Shown here one piece after another: positions 1 through 7,596 of a stretch of 10,449 bases of DNA. The position numbers and the translations under genes were made by a program. The notes under the pieces were generated by a model, which made no database searches, was not told the DNA's origin, and saw nothing but the letters and a program-made list of their open reading frames with translations. The DNA is from an uncultured Chlorobiales bacterium (GTDB lineage Bacteria > Bacteroidota > Chlorobiia > Chlorobiales > Chlorobiaceae): contig CAIUQW010000152.1 of NCBI GenBank assembly GCA_903901395.1, positions 1 to 10,449 on the forward strand, in the 5' to 3' direction. Within the stretch, counting starts at the first letter, position 1; each line of letters opens with the position of its first letter.

Positions 1-1715
1 AGGCGGAGCACCTTCTGCGTGAAGCGGTCGCCCTCGATCTTCATGTCGGCCTTCTGCCAGATTTTCTCCCACGCGGCGCTGTGCTTTTCAAGCAGCTCAT
101 CGAAGCTTCCTGCCGAGGCGAGCGTTTCGCGCCCCGCAGCCACCGGATCGCGATGACCGGCGTCGCGCGAGGTGTGGATCGAGACCACCTTGTCCACAGT
201 GCACCCTTTGTCTGCTGTCACTTCAAGCTTGAAATGCTCACTGATCCAGCGCGGGCTGCTGGTGATGCTGCCGTTGTTTTCCGGCTTGCCGTGGTAGCCG
301 CTGCGAAGCGTCGTCCTGGCGTGGGTGACGATGTCGGTTTTGCCGTGGCTCGTGCGCACATGCAGGAAGATAGGCGCATCTTCGGAGGCGCGTCCGTGCT
401 CGACATGTTCGAGATGGTCGGTGGAGAGGGTGTTGTAGCGCAGCACGTTGCGGTTCTGCACCCGGCCGTCGATGGTCGAGCGGATTTCGATCTCCGCCGA
501 GTAGTTGACCGGCTGGATGGTGTAGCGGATCGCCGCGATGTGCGGGTTATCCATGCTGCAGAAGCGCTTGCTGCGGATCCGCGTGATGCAGCCGAGCGTA
601 TCCTGCACCACCATCTCGCGCTCCATCACGGCATTGCGCATGTCGAGATTCTGACGGTAGCTGAGAATCTTCTGCTCCAGCGGATTGATGAACTCGCCGT
701 TGCCGATGCGGAACTCAATGGGGAGCCAGTTTGGCGCATTGACCATGTCGTTGTTCCAGACTGTCTGGCCGTGCACCTCCGACGAAAGCTTGTTGAAGAT
801 GCCAGCAATATAGGTGCCGGGGTAGTGGTGCATCGAGGTCAGGCCGCTTTCGAACGCGCCGCGCACTCCCATGTAGCCGTTGCCGGTGGTCACGAGTGAC
901 TCGCGGAGCCGTTCGTCCTTCTCAACCCACGAGTCGTAGCGCAGCTCCCAGCCCTCGTGTTCGAGACCCTTGTCGAACCACTCCTCGATCTCCGGGATGG
1001 TGATCTCGCCGAGGTCGCGCACGACGATGTCCGCCCCCTGCTCCTTGAGCTTGATCCCCTCAATTTCGCGAGCGATGCCGAGCACGAGGCCGAAGTTGCC
1101 ACGTGATCCCGCCTGCACGCCCGAAATGGCGTCCTCAACCACGACGCAATCGTGCGGTTCGAGGCCGAGGTTGGCCGCCGCCGTGATGAAAATATCGGGA
1201 TTTGGCTTGCCTTTGAGCTTCATTTCTATCGAAACTTCGCCGTCAACCCGCGTCTCAAACAGCTCTTCGAGTTTGGCGAGCCGGAGGATGAGCTGGCAGT
1301 TGCGGCTCGACGAAGCGATGCCGATGCGGATGCCGCGCGCCTTCAAATCCTTGATGAACTCAACCGAACTCTGGAACACTTCGGGCCCTTCCTTGATCAG
1401 AATCTCGGTGAAGAGGCTGTTCTTGCGATTGCCGAGACCGCAGACGGTCTCCTGCTCGGGAATGTCGTCGAGTTCGCCGTACGGAATTTCAATCTCCCTC
1501 GAAGCGAGGAAGCTTTTGACCCCCTCCATGCGCGGCTTGCCGTCCACGTACTTCAGATAGTCGTGAGCCGGATCGAAGGGAACGTAAGGCTCATTGTTGA
1601 CCTCGGCGTAATTTTGCAAAAAGGAGTTGAACATCGCTTCCCAGGCAAGGCTGTGGATTTTGGCCGTGCCGGTAATGACACCGTCGAGATCGAAAATGAC
1701 GCCTTTGAAATTCAT
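1..1715 (-). CDS. HAD beta-phosphoglucomutase / GH65 disaccharide phosphorylase fusion (3' end outside window)
   Basis: Translating the minus strand from ATG at 1713-1715 gives 571 codons without a stop to the window edge. Residues 1-245 are a HAD domain of the beta-phosphoglucomutase type: motif I DLDGV (D9, D11), motif II SSS (135-137), motif III K170 in GKPNPD, motif [10 protein letters not shown] (E194, D195). From about residue 255 (GWELRYDSW, then [14 protein letters not shown] at 276-289) it matches the N-terminal beta-sandwich of glycoside hydrolase family 65, which includes maltose, trehalose and kojibiose phosphorylases. By family knowledge, GH65 phosphorolysis yields beta-glucose 1-phosphate and the HAD partner converts it to glucose 6-phosphate, so one cytoplasmic polypeptide could do both steps. 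The (alpha/alpha)6 catalytic barrel with its acid residue and phosphate site lies beyond the edge, so substrate and activity cannot be judged. No clear Shine-Dalgarno precedes the start. The gene lies 48 bp downstream of the 1764-3026 HAD gene, probably in one operon. Confidence 0.88.
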   Translation of the reverse strand, partial: MNFKGVIFDLDGVITGTAKIHSLAWEAMFNSFLQNYAEVNNEPYVPFDPAHDYLKYVDGKPRMEGVKSFLASREIEIPYGELDDIPEQETVCGLGNRKNSLFTEILIKEGPEVFQSSVEFIKDLKARGIRIGIASSSRNCQLILRLAKLEELFETRVDGEVSIEMKLKGKPNPDIFITAAANLGLEPHDCVVVEDAISGVQAGSRGNFGLVLGIAREIEGIKLKEQGADIVVRDLGEITIPEIEEWFDKGLEHEGWELRYDSWVEKDERLRESLVTTGNGYMGVRGAFESGLTSMHHYPGTYIAGIFNKLSSEVHGQTVWNNDMVNAPNWLPIEFRIGNGEFINPLEQKILSYRQNLDMRNAVMEREMVVQDTLGCITRIRSKRFCSMDNPHIAAIRYTIQPVNYSAEIEIRSTIDGRVQNRNVLRYNTLSTDHLEHVEHGRASEDAPIFLHVRTSHGKTDIVTHARTTLRSGYHGKPENNGSITSSPRWISEHFKLEVTADKGCTVDKVVSIHTSRDAGHRDPVAAGRETLASAGSFDELLEKHSAAWEKIWQKADMKIEGDRFTQKVLR

Positions 1716-1763
1716 AAGTAATCAGTGAGTTATCGGTTGGTGAATGAACGGTGAAAGTAACAA

Positions 1764-3026
1764 TCAGAGTGACAGCAATCCAAGAATTGTAAGAAGAATA
1801 TCAGGATAAGGCACCATGTAGCTTTTCGGGCACAGCTCCCGGACGCGCCGCATCAGCTTTTCGTCCCGCGTGACGAAGATGGCCCACACATCCTTGTACA
1901 TCTCGATAGCTTTTTTCAGCATCGGTATGTCCGAGGAGGTGTCGCCGCAGACCAGCACCGGCCCGACGGCGTGATCGATTTCAAGCTTGTGGTCAATGAA
2001 TTCAAGGCCGTCGCCCTTGTCGAAATCACGGAACTGGCCGGTTTGAGGATCGACGTCGATGGTCAGGATGATTTCGATGTCGAGGCCGGTATCCTCGATC
2101 CTGAAGTTCTTGCCTTCGGGATCGATGTCGCGCACGATCCCCTTGACCTTTTCGAGGAAGGCTGCCGATTCGGCCTCGTTGACCGAGCGGGTGATGTCCT
2201 GCCGGGCGATGGTGGTCTGGCCGAACTTGATCTGCATGGCCGAGCCGATGAAGTTGAACTTCTCGAATGACGGATCGAGCAACAGCAACTGCATCCGTTC
2301 ATTGAGCAGGCGGATCATCTCCTGTTTTCCGGGTTCGATGGGGAAGCTGTGGAAATTGCCGCCGATGTCGATGAACTCGCGCCCTTTCGAGCCGGCGTAG
2401 ACGAAGATGTGCTCCGGGTTGATCGAGACGTTCAGGATGCCGAAATCCTTCAGCGGCGCCGAGGTGACGATCATCGGATAGCGGCAGCAGTGTTTGGCGA
2501 AGCGCGACAGAAAGACCGAGTTGTAGATCGGCTGGATCGATGAGCGGTAGCGGCCGCAGTAGTTGTTGGTGGTTCCGTCGCGGTCGGTGATGAAGGCGCT
2601 GAACGATTTGCCTCGCAACATCTCGACCCCTTCGGTGACGTAATCGGTGAAACCGGGGATGAACTTCGCCAGGTACTCGATAAAGCGGTCTTCGCCGTAT
2701 TCGAGGTAGTAAATATCCTTCTGCAGCTCGCGGATTTCGTAGGTCAGGTCAACCTCGATCTGCTTCATCCCATCGAGGCGCAACAGGCGCTGACCCGTAT
2801 AATCGTCGATATAGATGGTTTCGAGCGAGTAGAGCGCGTTCTTCAGGGATTCGAGGCACCCCTTGCCGACCACGCGCTGCTTCATTATGTTCCGGACTAT
2901 AGGCTCTCTCAGATCCTTTGTTTCGGCTTTGAGCCGATAGAGTTCCTTGAGCGTCCTGATATCCTGCAAGGTGATCGGAAAGTTGCAGGTACGGAGACTT
3001 CTTTCATTGACGATCGTACTGTGCAT
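1764..3026 (-). CDS. HAD-superfamily phosphatase, trehalose/sucrose-phosphate phosphatase-like
   Basis: This 420-residue protein has all four HAD motifs: motif I FITDRDGT (nucleophile D148, D150), motif II TS at 188-189, motif III K338 in DKGDGLEFI, and motif [14 protein letters not shown] (D362, D366). The spacing, with a large insert between motifs II and III, fits the C2-capped HAD-IIB group that includes trehalose-6-phosphate phosphatase (OtsB) and sucrose-phosphate phosphatase. It is much longer than typical OtsB (about 250 residues) because about 140 N-terminal residues, mostly charged and helical-looking, precede motif I. No signal peptide is seen, so it should be cytoplasmic. A GH65/HAD phosphorylase gene follows 48 bp downstream, which favours a phosphorylated glucose disaccharide as substrate; that is inference. 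No OtsA-type synthase is in view. The upstream ATG at 3024-3026 lacks a convincing Shine-Dalgarno, and M48 is an alternative start. Confidence 0.8.
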   Translation of the reverse strand: MHSTIVNERSLRTCNFPITLQDIRTLKELYRLKAETKDLREPIVRNIMKQRVVGKGCLESLKNALYSLETIYIDDYTGQRLLRLDGMKQIEVDLTYEIRELQKDIYYLEYGEDRFIEYLAKFIPGFTDYVTEGVEMLRGKSFSAFITDRDGTTNNYCGRYRSSIQPIYNSVFLSRFAKHCCRYPMIVTSAPLKDFGILNVSINPEHIFVYAGSKGREFIDIGGNFHSFPIEPGKQEMIRLLNERMQLLLLDPSFEKFNFIGSAMQIKFGQTTIARQDITRSVNEAESAAFLEKVKGIVRDIDPEGKNFRIEDTGLDIEIILTIDVDPQTGQFRDFDKGDGLEFIDHKLEIDHAVGPVLVCGDTSSDIPMLKKAIEMYKDVWAIFVTRDEKLMRRVRELCPKSYMVPYPDILLTILGLLSL

Positions 3027-3169
3027 GTGAAGTCGGCTGAAGGAGAATGGTGATAAACTGAAGCGTAAATTAACAAAAAAAGTAACAGCTGTCCACTAAA
3101 ATTAAATATCTATATCGATCAGCTACAGAACAAGATAATCATGTTTCCGGTTCCGTCGCGCCAGCTTTG

Positions 3170-3811
3170 TCAGCTTTTTGCGAAAAGCGCGTCGAGTTTC
3201 GCGACGATTTCGCGATGGATTTCCGCCGGACTCAGGAGCGCGTCGAGCGTGACGAAACGATCCGGGTTTTCAGCGCCGATGGCGTGATAGCCGCTTCGCA
3301 CCCGCCGGTAAAAGTCAAGTCCCGAGTTTTCCATGCGGTCCAGCTCTTCGGATTCGAAGGCGAGCGGCAAAGATTTTTCGGAAAACTTTCGCATGAGCGC
3401 ATCTTCCGGCGTGAGGTCAAGGAAAAAGGTGACATCCGGTGAGAGGCCGCAGGAGGCGATCCGGTTGATTTCGGCGAGCATGTCGAGATCAAGGCCGCGC
3501 CCGTAGCCCTGATAGGCGGTGGTCGAATCGAAAAAGCGGTCGAGAATCACGTCAGTTCCACTTTCGAGCGCGGGCAATATGACTCGCTGCGCCAGCTCCG
3601 CCCGGCTCGCCGCGAAAAGCAGCAGCTCGCCGACGGGCGTGATGTCGTTGCGGCTTTCGAGCAAGAGCTCGCGAATCTGTTCGGCCACCGGCGTGCCGCC
3701 CGGCTCGCGCAGGGTCATGACCTCGCGCCCAAGCTCCTCGAGATGGCGTTTGAGCTTCGTGACCTGGGTTGATTTTCCAGCGCCGTCGATTCCTTCAAAT
3801 GTAATGAGCAT
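3170..3811 (-). CDS. tmk: Thymidylate kinase (dTMP kinase)
   Basis: The 213-residue product has the full thymidylate kinase pattern and the family's usual length. The P-loop GIDGAGKST spans residues 7-15. REPGGTP (35-41) is the conserved loop that contacts the substrate. FAASRAEL lies at 66-73. The family signature [13 protein letters not shown] (89-101) contains the DR pair at 91-92. A LID-like region follows around 140-160. The enzyme phosphorylates dTMP to dTDP with ATP in the cytoplasm, an essential step of dTTP synthesis. The start ATG lies 6 bp after the stop of the upstream alpha/beta hydrolase gene and has no obvious Shine-Dalgarno of its own, so translational coupling is likely. No terminator hairpin was found in the 143 bp before the next minus-strand gene. 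Confidence 0.97.
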   Translation of the reverse strand: MLITFEGIDGAGKSTQVTKLKRHLEELGREVMTLREPGGTPVAEQIRELLLESRNDITPVGELLLFAASRAELAQRVILPALESGTDVILDRFFDSTTAYQGYGRGLDLDMLAEINRIASCGLSPDVTFFLDLTPEDALMRKFSEKSLPLAFESEELDRMENSGLDFYRRVRSGYHAIGAENPDRFVTLDALLSPAEIHREIVAKLDALFAKS

Positions 3812-3817
3812 AACTGC

Positions 3818-4669
3818 TTACGCCAGAGTTGGTTCCTGAAAAACGAATTCTGTGATGGCCTTCGAGAAGCGCTCCGGATATTCAAGCATGGGGGAGTGGC
3901 CGCACTCGCTGAAAACGAGCAGCTTCGCGTTAGGCAGCTCCCGCTTTGCGACATGGGCAAACCTGGGCGACAGGTACTTGTCCCGGTCTCCCCAGATGAT
4001 CAGCACCGGCTGCTTCAGCTCCGCGAGCCTCGACCGCAGGCCTGTGCGCTTCAGGTCGAGCTTCAGCATGTGGCGGTTCAGGCTCATGACCGTCTCGAAC
4101 GCCTCGTGGTCGCGGGCGATGTCGAGTACTTTTCGCCAGGTGTCGCTCTCGATGGCCTGCCGGTTGTGGATCGCCACCTTGAGCATCTTCGCGGCGACGC
4201 GCTCGCCGGTGACGAGCGGCTTGAGCAGGTGACGCACGCCGAAGAGGCTGAGCATCCTTGCGAACGCCGGCAGAACAATGAAGCCATCGGTGTTACTGAG
4301 CACCATTTTCGTGAATGCGCCGGGATAGAGGAGCGCGGTGGCAAGCAGATACTTGCCGCCCATCGAGTGGCCGGTAGCGTAGACCTCTCCTACGCCTGCC
4401 GCGCCAGTTTTACGGAGAAACTCGTGGATGAGATCGGCGTACAGATACAGGGAGTACGGAATCGAGCGCGGTTTGTCGGACTCGCCGAAGCCGAGCAGGT
4501 CGAGGCCGAGCACCCGGAACGAGCGGGCGAGCAGCGGAATCGACGGGCCAAAGTAGTCGAGCGACGAAGAAATGCCATGCAGAAGCAGCATCGCGGGCGC
4601 ACGGCCTCCAGTGTCGATGTACCGGTGCCGGTGGCCGCCAAGGGTGATATATCTGCTCCGGAACGGCAT
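3818..4669 (-). CDS. Alpha/beta-fold hydrolase
   Basis: This is a canonical alpha/beta hydrolase of 283 residues from ATG 4667-4669, or 304 from a TTG at 4730-4732. In the 304-residue numbering, the oxyanion-loop HG is at 52-53 in LLLHGISSS. The nucleophile elbow GHSMGG carries S123. The acid lies in IIWGDRDKYLS (probably D251), and the catalytic histidine is H279 in ECGHSPMLEYPERF. The cap region (about 140-230) is rich in basic and hydrophobic residues. The fold covers esterases, haloalkane dehalogenases, C-C hydrolases and others, and the substrate cannot be inferred here. I prefer the ATG because the conserved fold starts just after it (RYITLGGHRHRYIDTG) and the extra 21 residues look like neither a signal peptide nor a domain. 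Neither start has a good Shine-Dalgarno. The gene is transcribed ahead of tmk in a two-gene unit. Confidence 0.88.
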   Translation of the reverse strand: MPFRSRYITLGGHRHRYIDTGGRAPAMLLLHGISSSLDYFGPSIPLLARSFRVLGLDLLGFGESDKPRSIPYSLYLYADLIHEFLRKTGAAGVGEVYATGHSMGGKYLLATALLYPGAFTKMVLSNTDGFIVLPAFARMLSLFGVRHLLKPLVTGERVAAKMLKVAIHNRQAIESDTWRKVLDIARDHEAFETVMSLNRHMLKLDLKRTGLRSRLAELKQPVLIIWGDRDKYLSPRFAHVAKRELPNAKLLVFSECGHSPMLEYPERFSKAITEFVFQEPTLA

Positions 4670-4906
4670 GGGCGGATGGCTGGTTGTGGTGACGTTTGCG
4701 AGGACTGTCTGGCTGCCGGGAAAAATAATCAATGACTGCGAAAAACGAACATGTTCAGGAACAGAGCGATTTATTTAAAAAACGGAGAGCCGAGCATCTT
4801 TGATTATCGAAAAAAAGTGTAAGTTCCCGCAATGAAACGCACACAGCAAACGATGATATCACCCAGCGCGCGAAGCCAATCACTTACGGACGAAAGAAAG
4901 CCTCTT
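4670..4906. promoter_or_regulatory. Divergent intergenic region with tandem GAAC/GTTC half-sites
   Basis: This gap separates the minus-strand hydrolase gene from the plus-strand lipoprotein gene, so promoters for both should lie here. At 4747-4762 there are three alternating half-sites: GAAC-AT-GTTC-AG-GAAC. The first ten bases form a perfect palindrome and the last ten form a second inverted pair. The arrangement could be an operator, but no known regulator box fits exactly. An AT-rich tract (4771-4784) may supply a -10 element. If the hydrolase starts at the TTG (4732), part of this region is coding. Confidence 0.3.
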
Positions 4907-5341
4907 ATGAACAGAAAATCCAAAATTGCAGCGACGGCGCTCGTGGCGTGCTGTTGCTTGAGCGCCTGCTCCGGTCACTCCGATTCTCAGTCCTATTCTC
5001 CTCAAACCGACCTCAATGGAGCCATTGTCTCTTCTTCCGACAACGCTCCCGTTGCTTCTTTCAAGCAGATGCCGCCGTGGATCGATCTCTATCGTGAAAA
5101 AAACGTGGTGAATGTTTCCACCGTGGATCATGTCGTCATCGTCACCTTCGAAACGCAGGGCAGTCGGGATGAGGTCTTTCGTCACTACGTTGATAAGTTT
5201 GGAGAGGAGGAGAACTTCGAGTCCTTCCGGGCAAACCGCGACATTATCAGTTTCATTAGAGAGGGTTTTGGCGTCAAAATCACCTTGGTCGACTCCACCA
5301 AAAATCGCTGGACGCTCGAATTTCACCGCCAGATGATCTGA
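4907..5341 (+). CDS. Small predicted lipoprotein of unknown function
   Basis: I place the start at ATG 4907-4909, giving 144 residues. A purine-rich stretch (GAAAGAAAG) lies just upstream, and the N-terminus then forms a textbook lipoprotein signal: basic MNRKSK, a hydrophobic core, then lipobox LSAC with the lipidated cysteine at C21. An earlier ATG at 4832 would add 25 charged residues ahead of the signal and is unlikely. After a Ser-rich linker, residues 56-144 form one small alpha/beta-looking domain (PPWIDLYREKN, VDHVVIVTFET, SRDEVFRHYVDKFG, then a Trp and charged strand). The pattern recalls small lipoproteins in which a beta strand is followed by a 'sxeevxxfY' helix, but I do not recognise the family. 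It is expected to be membrane-anchored and exposed to the periplasm. It stands alone, 221 bp before the next plus-strand gene. Confidence 0.8.
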   Translation: MNRKSKIAATALVACCCLSACSGHSDSQSYSPQTDLNGAIVSSSDNAPVASFKQMPPWIDLYREKNVVNVSTVDHVVIVTFETQGSRDEVFRHYVDKFGEEENFESFRANRDIISFIREGFGVKITLVDSTKNRWTLEFHRQMI

Positions 5342-5518
5342 ACCTAATCTGAAACTGTTCTCGCCGTTTTTTCTTCTTTATCCAGCAAGCAGCTGCCGAC
5401 AACTCAAGGTTTTTTCTTCAGTTACGTACATCGTTCCGGATTCGCTCAAAAAAATCGCATGAGCGCAGGATTCGTTCGTTCACGTCGTCATATGGTGAGA
5501 AAAGGATCCCAAACGATG

Positions 5519-5538
5519 AATTCAAGGCGCCTCGAATT
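5519..5538. promoter_or_regulatory. 20-bp near-perfect palindrome upstream of the Spy-like gene
   Basis: The sequence AATTCAAGGCGCCTCGAATT is an inverted repeat centred at 5528/5529 with a single mismatched pair (9 of 10 pairs). It ends 24 bp before the Spy-like start codon. Length, symmetry and position suit a dimeric regulator's operator; a hairpin in the leader RNA is the alternative. No known regulator is identified. Confidence 0.4.
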
Positions 5539-5562
5539 GAAAATGAAAATGAAAGAACAACG

Positions 5563-6075
5563 ATGAAAAAGAATTTTGTAATGACAGCCCTCGTTGCGGG
5601 GTTTTTGGGAAGCGCTGGCACGGTGTTCGCCGCCGATAACGTTCCGCCTGCACCATGTGTGCGGCCAGGCATCTCCGGACCGGTCGATAGCCGTGGTTAT
5701 GGCAGCGGCCCGGATGCCAGGTTCGCACGTCAGGATCGTCAGAATCGTCAGAATATGAAACAGATTCTCGGCTTGAGTGACGCGCAGGAGAGGAAAATGA
5801 TCGAGCTGAGACGCGGTTATTTCCAGCAGAGCAAACCGGTCATGCAAGCGTTCAGGAATCTGCAACACGATCTCGCGCTCGAATCGGTGAAAAAATCACC
5901 CGACAGCCGCAGGATCGGCAGCCTGACAAAGAAAATTGGTGAGACGAGCGTGCAGCTGGCGCAACTTGAAAGCCGTCACCTTCGCGATCTGGCCACAGTG
6001 CTCGACGCACGGCAGCTCGATCGTCTGCTTCAGATGAAAGATCATTTCGGTGGCAGGCGCTTCAGCAGAGGATAA
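5563..6075 (+). CDS. Periplasmic CpxP/Spy-like (LTxxQ motif) protein
   Basis: The 170-residue product begins with a clear Sec signal peptide (MKKNF, hydrophobic core to about residue 20, predicted cleavage after VFA at 21-23). The mature part is basic and strongly helical. It carries two LTxxQ-like motifs, LSDAQ at 71-75 and LDARQ at 147-151, separated by helices with many R, K, Q and E residues. This layout is typical of the CpxP/Spy/metal-resistance family, whose members act in the periplasm as ATP-independent chaperones or envelope-stress and metal sensors. A short Arg/Gln repeat (RQDRQNRQN) lies at 56-64. A single cysteine (C32) follows the signal. The gene appears monocistronic: a near-perfect palindrome lies upstream and a strong terminator 31 bp downstream, which fits a stress-induced gene. 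The exact ligand or client is unknown. Confidence 0.78.
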   Translation: MKKNFVMTALVAGFLGSAGTVFAADNVPPAPCVRPGISGPVDSRGYGSGPDARFARQDRQNRQNMKQILGLSDAQERKMIELRRGYFQQSKPVMQAFRNLQHDLALESVKKSPDSRRIGSLTKKIGETSVQLAQLESRHLRDLATVLDARQLDRLLQMKDHFGGRRFSRG

Positions 6076-6105
6076 GCCGTTCGCTGTATGGGAGCGGTGA
6101 CATGC

Positions 6106-6146
6106 AAAAGCCGGGATTGTGGAGAAGTCCCGGCTTTTGTTTTTTT
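6106..6146 (+). terminator. Intrinsic terminator after the Spy-like gene
   Basis: A perfect 11-bp inverted repeat (AAAAGCCGGGA at 6106-6116, TCCCGGCTTTT at 6128-6138) encloses an 11-nt loop. It is followed by G and seven T residues (6140-6146). It begins 30 bp after the Spy-like stop codon. On the minus strand the stem ends in TTTT, so it may also weakly terminate transcription coming from 6222. Confidence 0.93.
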
Positions 6147-6221
6147 GAGTCATATTTGATTCAACATACCATCATTTGACTGATCGTTTGTATTGCAATC
6201 TGGCATTGAATCGAATATTGC

Positions 6222-6512
6222 TTACCATCTGAACGGAACCACCTTGGGCTGAACCTTTGGTTTTGGCTTGGTGAAGATGAAATTGTTGATGAGACTGGCC
6301 GCCGCCGCTCCATCATTCAATAATTCATTAGCCTTTTCGTTCAGGAATGACGTTGCATTCATGACTACCGATCCGGATGCGTACACTCCGAAACCAACCA
6401 CGGCTATCCCGGCAATTCCGTGCATCGCAGGGGCTGCAACGGGGGCCAGTAAAGCCGCTCCTGTCGCGATTCCAGCAGTAGTAAGTGTCATGGCTATCGG
6501 ATTCTGATCCAT
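6222..6512 (-). CDS. Small Gly/Ala-rich hydrophobic protein, unknown function
   Basis: This is a 96-residue protein I do not recognise. Residues 8-29 and 33-53 form two hydrophobic, Gly/Ala/Val-rich segments joined by a short PAMHG turn, suggesting a helical hairpin in or on a membrane. Residues 54-75 are an amphipathic charged helix (NEKANELLNDG). The tail (81-96) is basic and proline-rich (TKPKPKVQPK) and ends in FRW. There is no cleavable signal with a recognisable site. A weak purine-rich stretch (AAAGAGAGA) precedes the ATG. It lies 121 bp downstream of the 194-residue gene on the same strand and could be co-transcribed with it. Small hydrophobic envelope proteins are plausible in a chlorosome-bearing organism, but nothing in the sequence ties this one to a known chlorosome family. 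A secreted or membrane-active peptide is another possibility. Confidence 0.6.
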   Translation of the reverse strand: MDQNPIAMTLTTAGIATGAALLAPVAAPAMHGIAGIAVVGFGVYASGSVVMNATSFLNEKANELLNDGAAAASLINNFIFTKPKPKVQPKVVPFRW

Positions 6513-6633
6513 GGTTATCTCTCTTTATTGAAATATTTCTTTTCGATGCTCTCCTCTTTTCAAAAGGCAGTTACTCTCCATACTGGAATATGAAGCGTGA
6601 ACGGGAATGAAAATCGAAAAAGGCATCTTATCT

Positions 6634-7218
6634 TTAAGCTGCATCTTCCAGTAAAAGCGCTGAATCTTCCTTGATAAGGCCTGATTTCAGAAGCTCTTGC
6701 CATGCCGGGATATGTAACTCTTTTTGCTGCTGTTTCCACCAGGCCTTCAATACCAATTTTGCATGAGAGGCTATCTGAGCTGCATCATCGACATTCTGAA
6801 AATAGTCGATAGCTACATCGCAATACCCATACAATGCCGAAGAAGGCAACGAAAGCGTGACGACATAGATATTGTACCCCGGAAGAAATGTCGCGAAATA
6901 GGATTCCTGACATATCAAATTGCGATGAGAGTCGTTTCGTCCGATATCACAGAGATGTATCGGGAAAAGGAGCTTGTTTCTCATAGGTATCTGGCACTCC
7001 AGGGCCTTTCGGTCGATTGCCGAACTGTCGTGGTTGTTGAACGAAAAGCGCTGCGCGAGTCTGTTCTGAACCGAAGCGAGCGCGATCTCAGCCACTTTAT
7101 TCGAATCATCGAGAACATCCATTTCCGGATATGCCGGAGCTGACTGCATCCATCGCTTAATCACTGACTGATCGTCTGCGGTATAAAGCGAAGGTATCAC
7201 CATGCTTTCATGAAACAT
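6634..7218 (-). CDS. Hypothetical soluble protein, 194 residues
   Basis: I recognise no family. The start is well supported: AAGGAG (minus strand, 7228-7233) sits 9 nt before the ATG at 7216-7218. The protein has no signal peptide or strong membrane segment and is probably cytoplasmic. Visible features are a short stretch of alternating hydrophobic residues (YNIYVVTLSLPSSALYGY, 115-132), a Trp/Gln/Lys segment KAWWKQQQKE (158-167) and an acidic C-terminus (EDSALLLEDAA). Four cysteines (75, 90, 103, 133) are scattered without a metal-binding pattern. Codon use is less GC-rich than in the tmk or HAD genes, suggesting a more recently acquired or faster-evolving gene. The 96-residue hydrophobic protein follows in the same direction, and the two may act together. 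Confidence 0.65.
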   Translation of the reverse strand: MFHESMVIPSLYTADDQSVIKRWMQSAPAYPEMDVLDDSNKVAEIALASVQNRLAQRFSFNNHDSSAIDRKALECQIPMRNKLLFPIHLCDIGRNDSHRNLICQESYFATFLPGYNIYVVTLSLPSSALYGYCDVAIDYFQNVDDAAQIASHAKLVLKAWWKQQQKELHIPAWQELLKSGLIKEDSALLLEDAA

Positions 7219-7227
7219 ATTTGTAAC

Positions 7228-7233
7228 TCCTTT
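7228..7233 (-). promoter_or_regulatory. Shine-Dalgarno of the 194-residue gene
   Basis: AAGGAG on the minus strand lies 9 nt before the ATG at 7216-7218. It is one of the strongest ribosome binding sites in this window and fixes that gene's start. Confidence 0.75.
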
Positions 7234-7365
7234 TTAGTTTATAAAAAAATGGTCGATACAATGAGAGAATATGATCATCGTGACGGAACAAGCACGATTG
7301 CTGATGACAAGAAATGAATTTACGCATATCAGAAATCCATTCTGACAATCAACGTTACTTGACGC

Positions 7366-7543
7366 TTATACATCCGCCATCCATTCGATAATATCAATGT
7401 TCCAAGTTCCATTCTGTCTGCATAAGCATACAGCGACAATCGAAAAAGGTTTGTCGTTTGCATGGTCTTCAATCGGCAAATCTGCATTGAATATCTTTTA
7501 AAGGTGGCGCATAACCGGCAATTTTTGGAGATTTTCCTCTCAT
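7366..7543 (-). pseudogene. Small reading frame (~59 codons) broken by one frameshift
   Basis: A strong Shine-Dalgarno, GGAGG at 7550-7554 (minus strand), sits 6 nt before ATG 7541-7543. That frame reads MRGKSPKIAGYAPPLKDIQ and stops early, at 7469-7471, after 24 residues. Skipping one base at 7489 moves into a frame with a strong purine-N-pyrimidine codon pattern and a protein-like sequence (NADLPIEDHANDKPF, then SIVAVCLCRQNGTWNID, IIEWMADV) that ends in TAA at 7366-7368. Joined, they give about 59 residues ending in a Trp/Ile/Asp-rich strand. The simplest reading is a small gene carrying a single-base frameshift. Programmed frameshifting cannot be excluded: the heptamer T TTA AAA occurs in the zero frame at 7496-7502, but it would favour the -1 frame, not the one that looks coding. 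No family is recognised. Confidence 0.35.
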
Positions 7544-7596
7544 TGGGCACCTCCAGAGCGTTGCGGATACGCATTCGCGTCAAGCCGTTTGGTGCA

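Noticed and set aside
81..899. Long plus-strand open frame (272 codons)
   Set aside because: It is antisense to the HAD-GH65 gene, whose minus-strand translation shows clear family motifs; the plus frame has no recognisable domain and arises from GC-rich codons.
3896..4735. Plus-strand open frame of 279 codons opposite the hydrolase
   Set aside because: The minus strand encodes an alpha/beta hydrolase with complete catalytic motifs; the opposite frame is a shadow.
4832..4906. Upstream ATG extending the lipoprotein by 25 residues
   Set aside because: The extension would place charged residues ahead of a complete lipoprotein signal peptide and has no ribosome binding site.
7277..7298. Inverted repeat ATCGTG / CACGAT upstream of the 194-residue gene
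   Set aside because: Only six pairs with a 10-nt loop and no further support; expected by chance at this length.
7496..7502. T TTA AAA heptamer as a programmed -1 frameshift signal
   Set aside because: A -1 slip leads into the less coding-like frame, no clear downstream stem was found, and the protein-like continuation needs a shift in the other direction; kept only as a remark.
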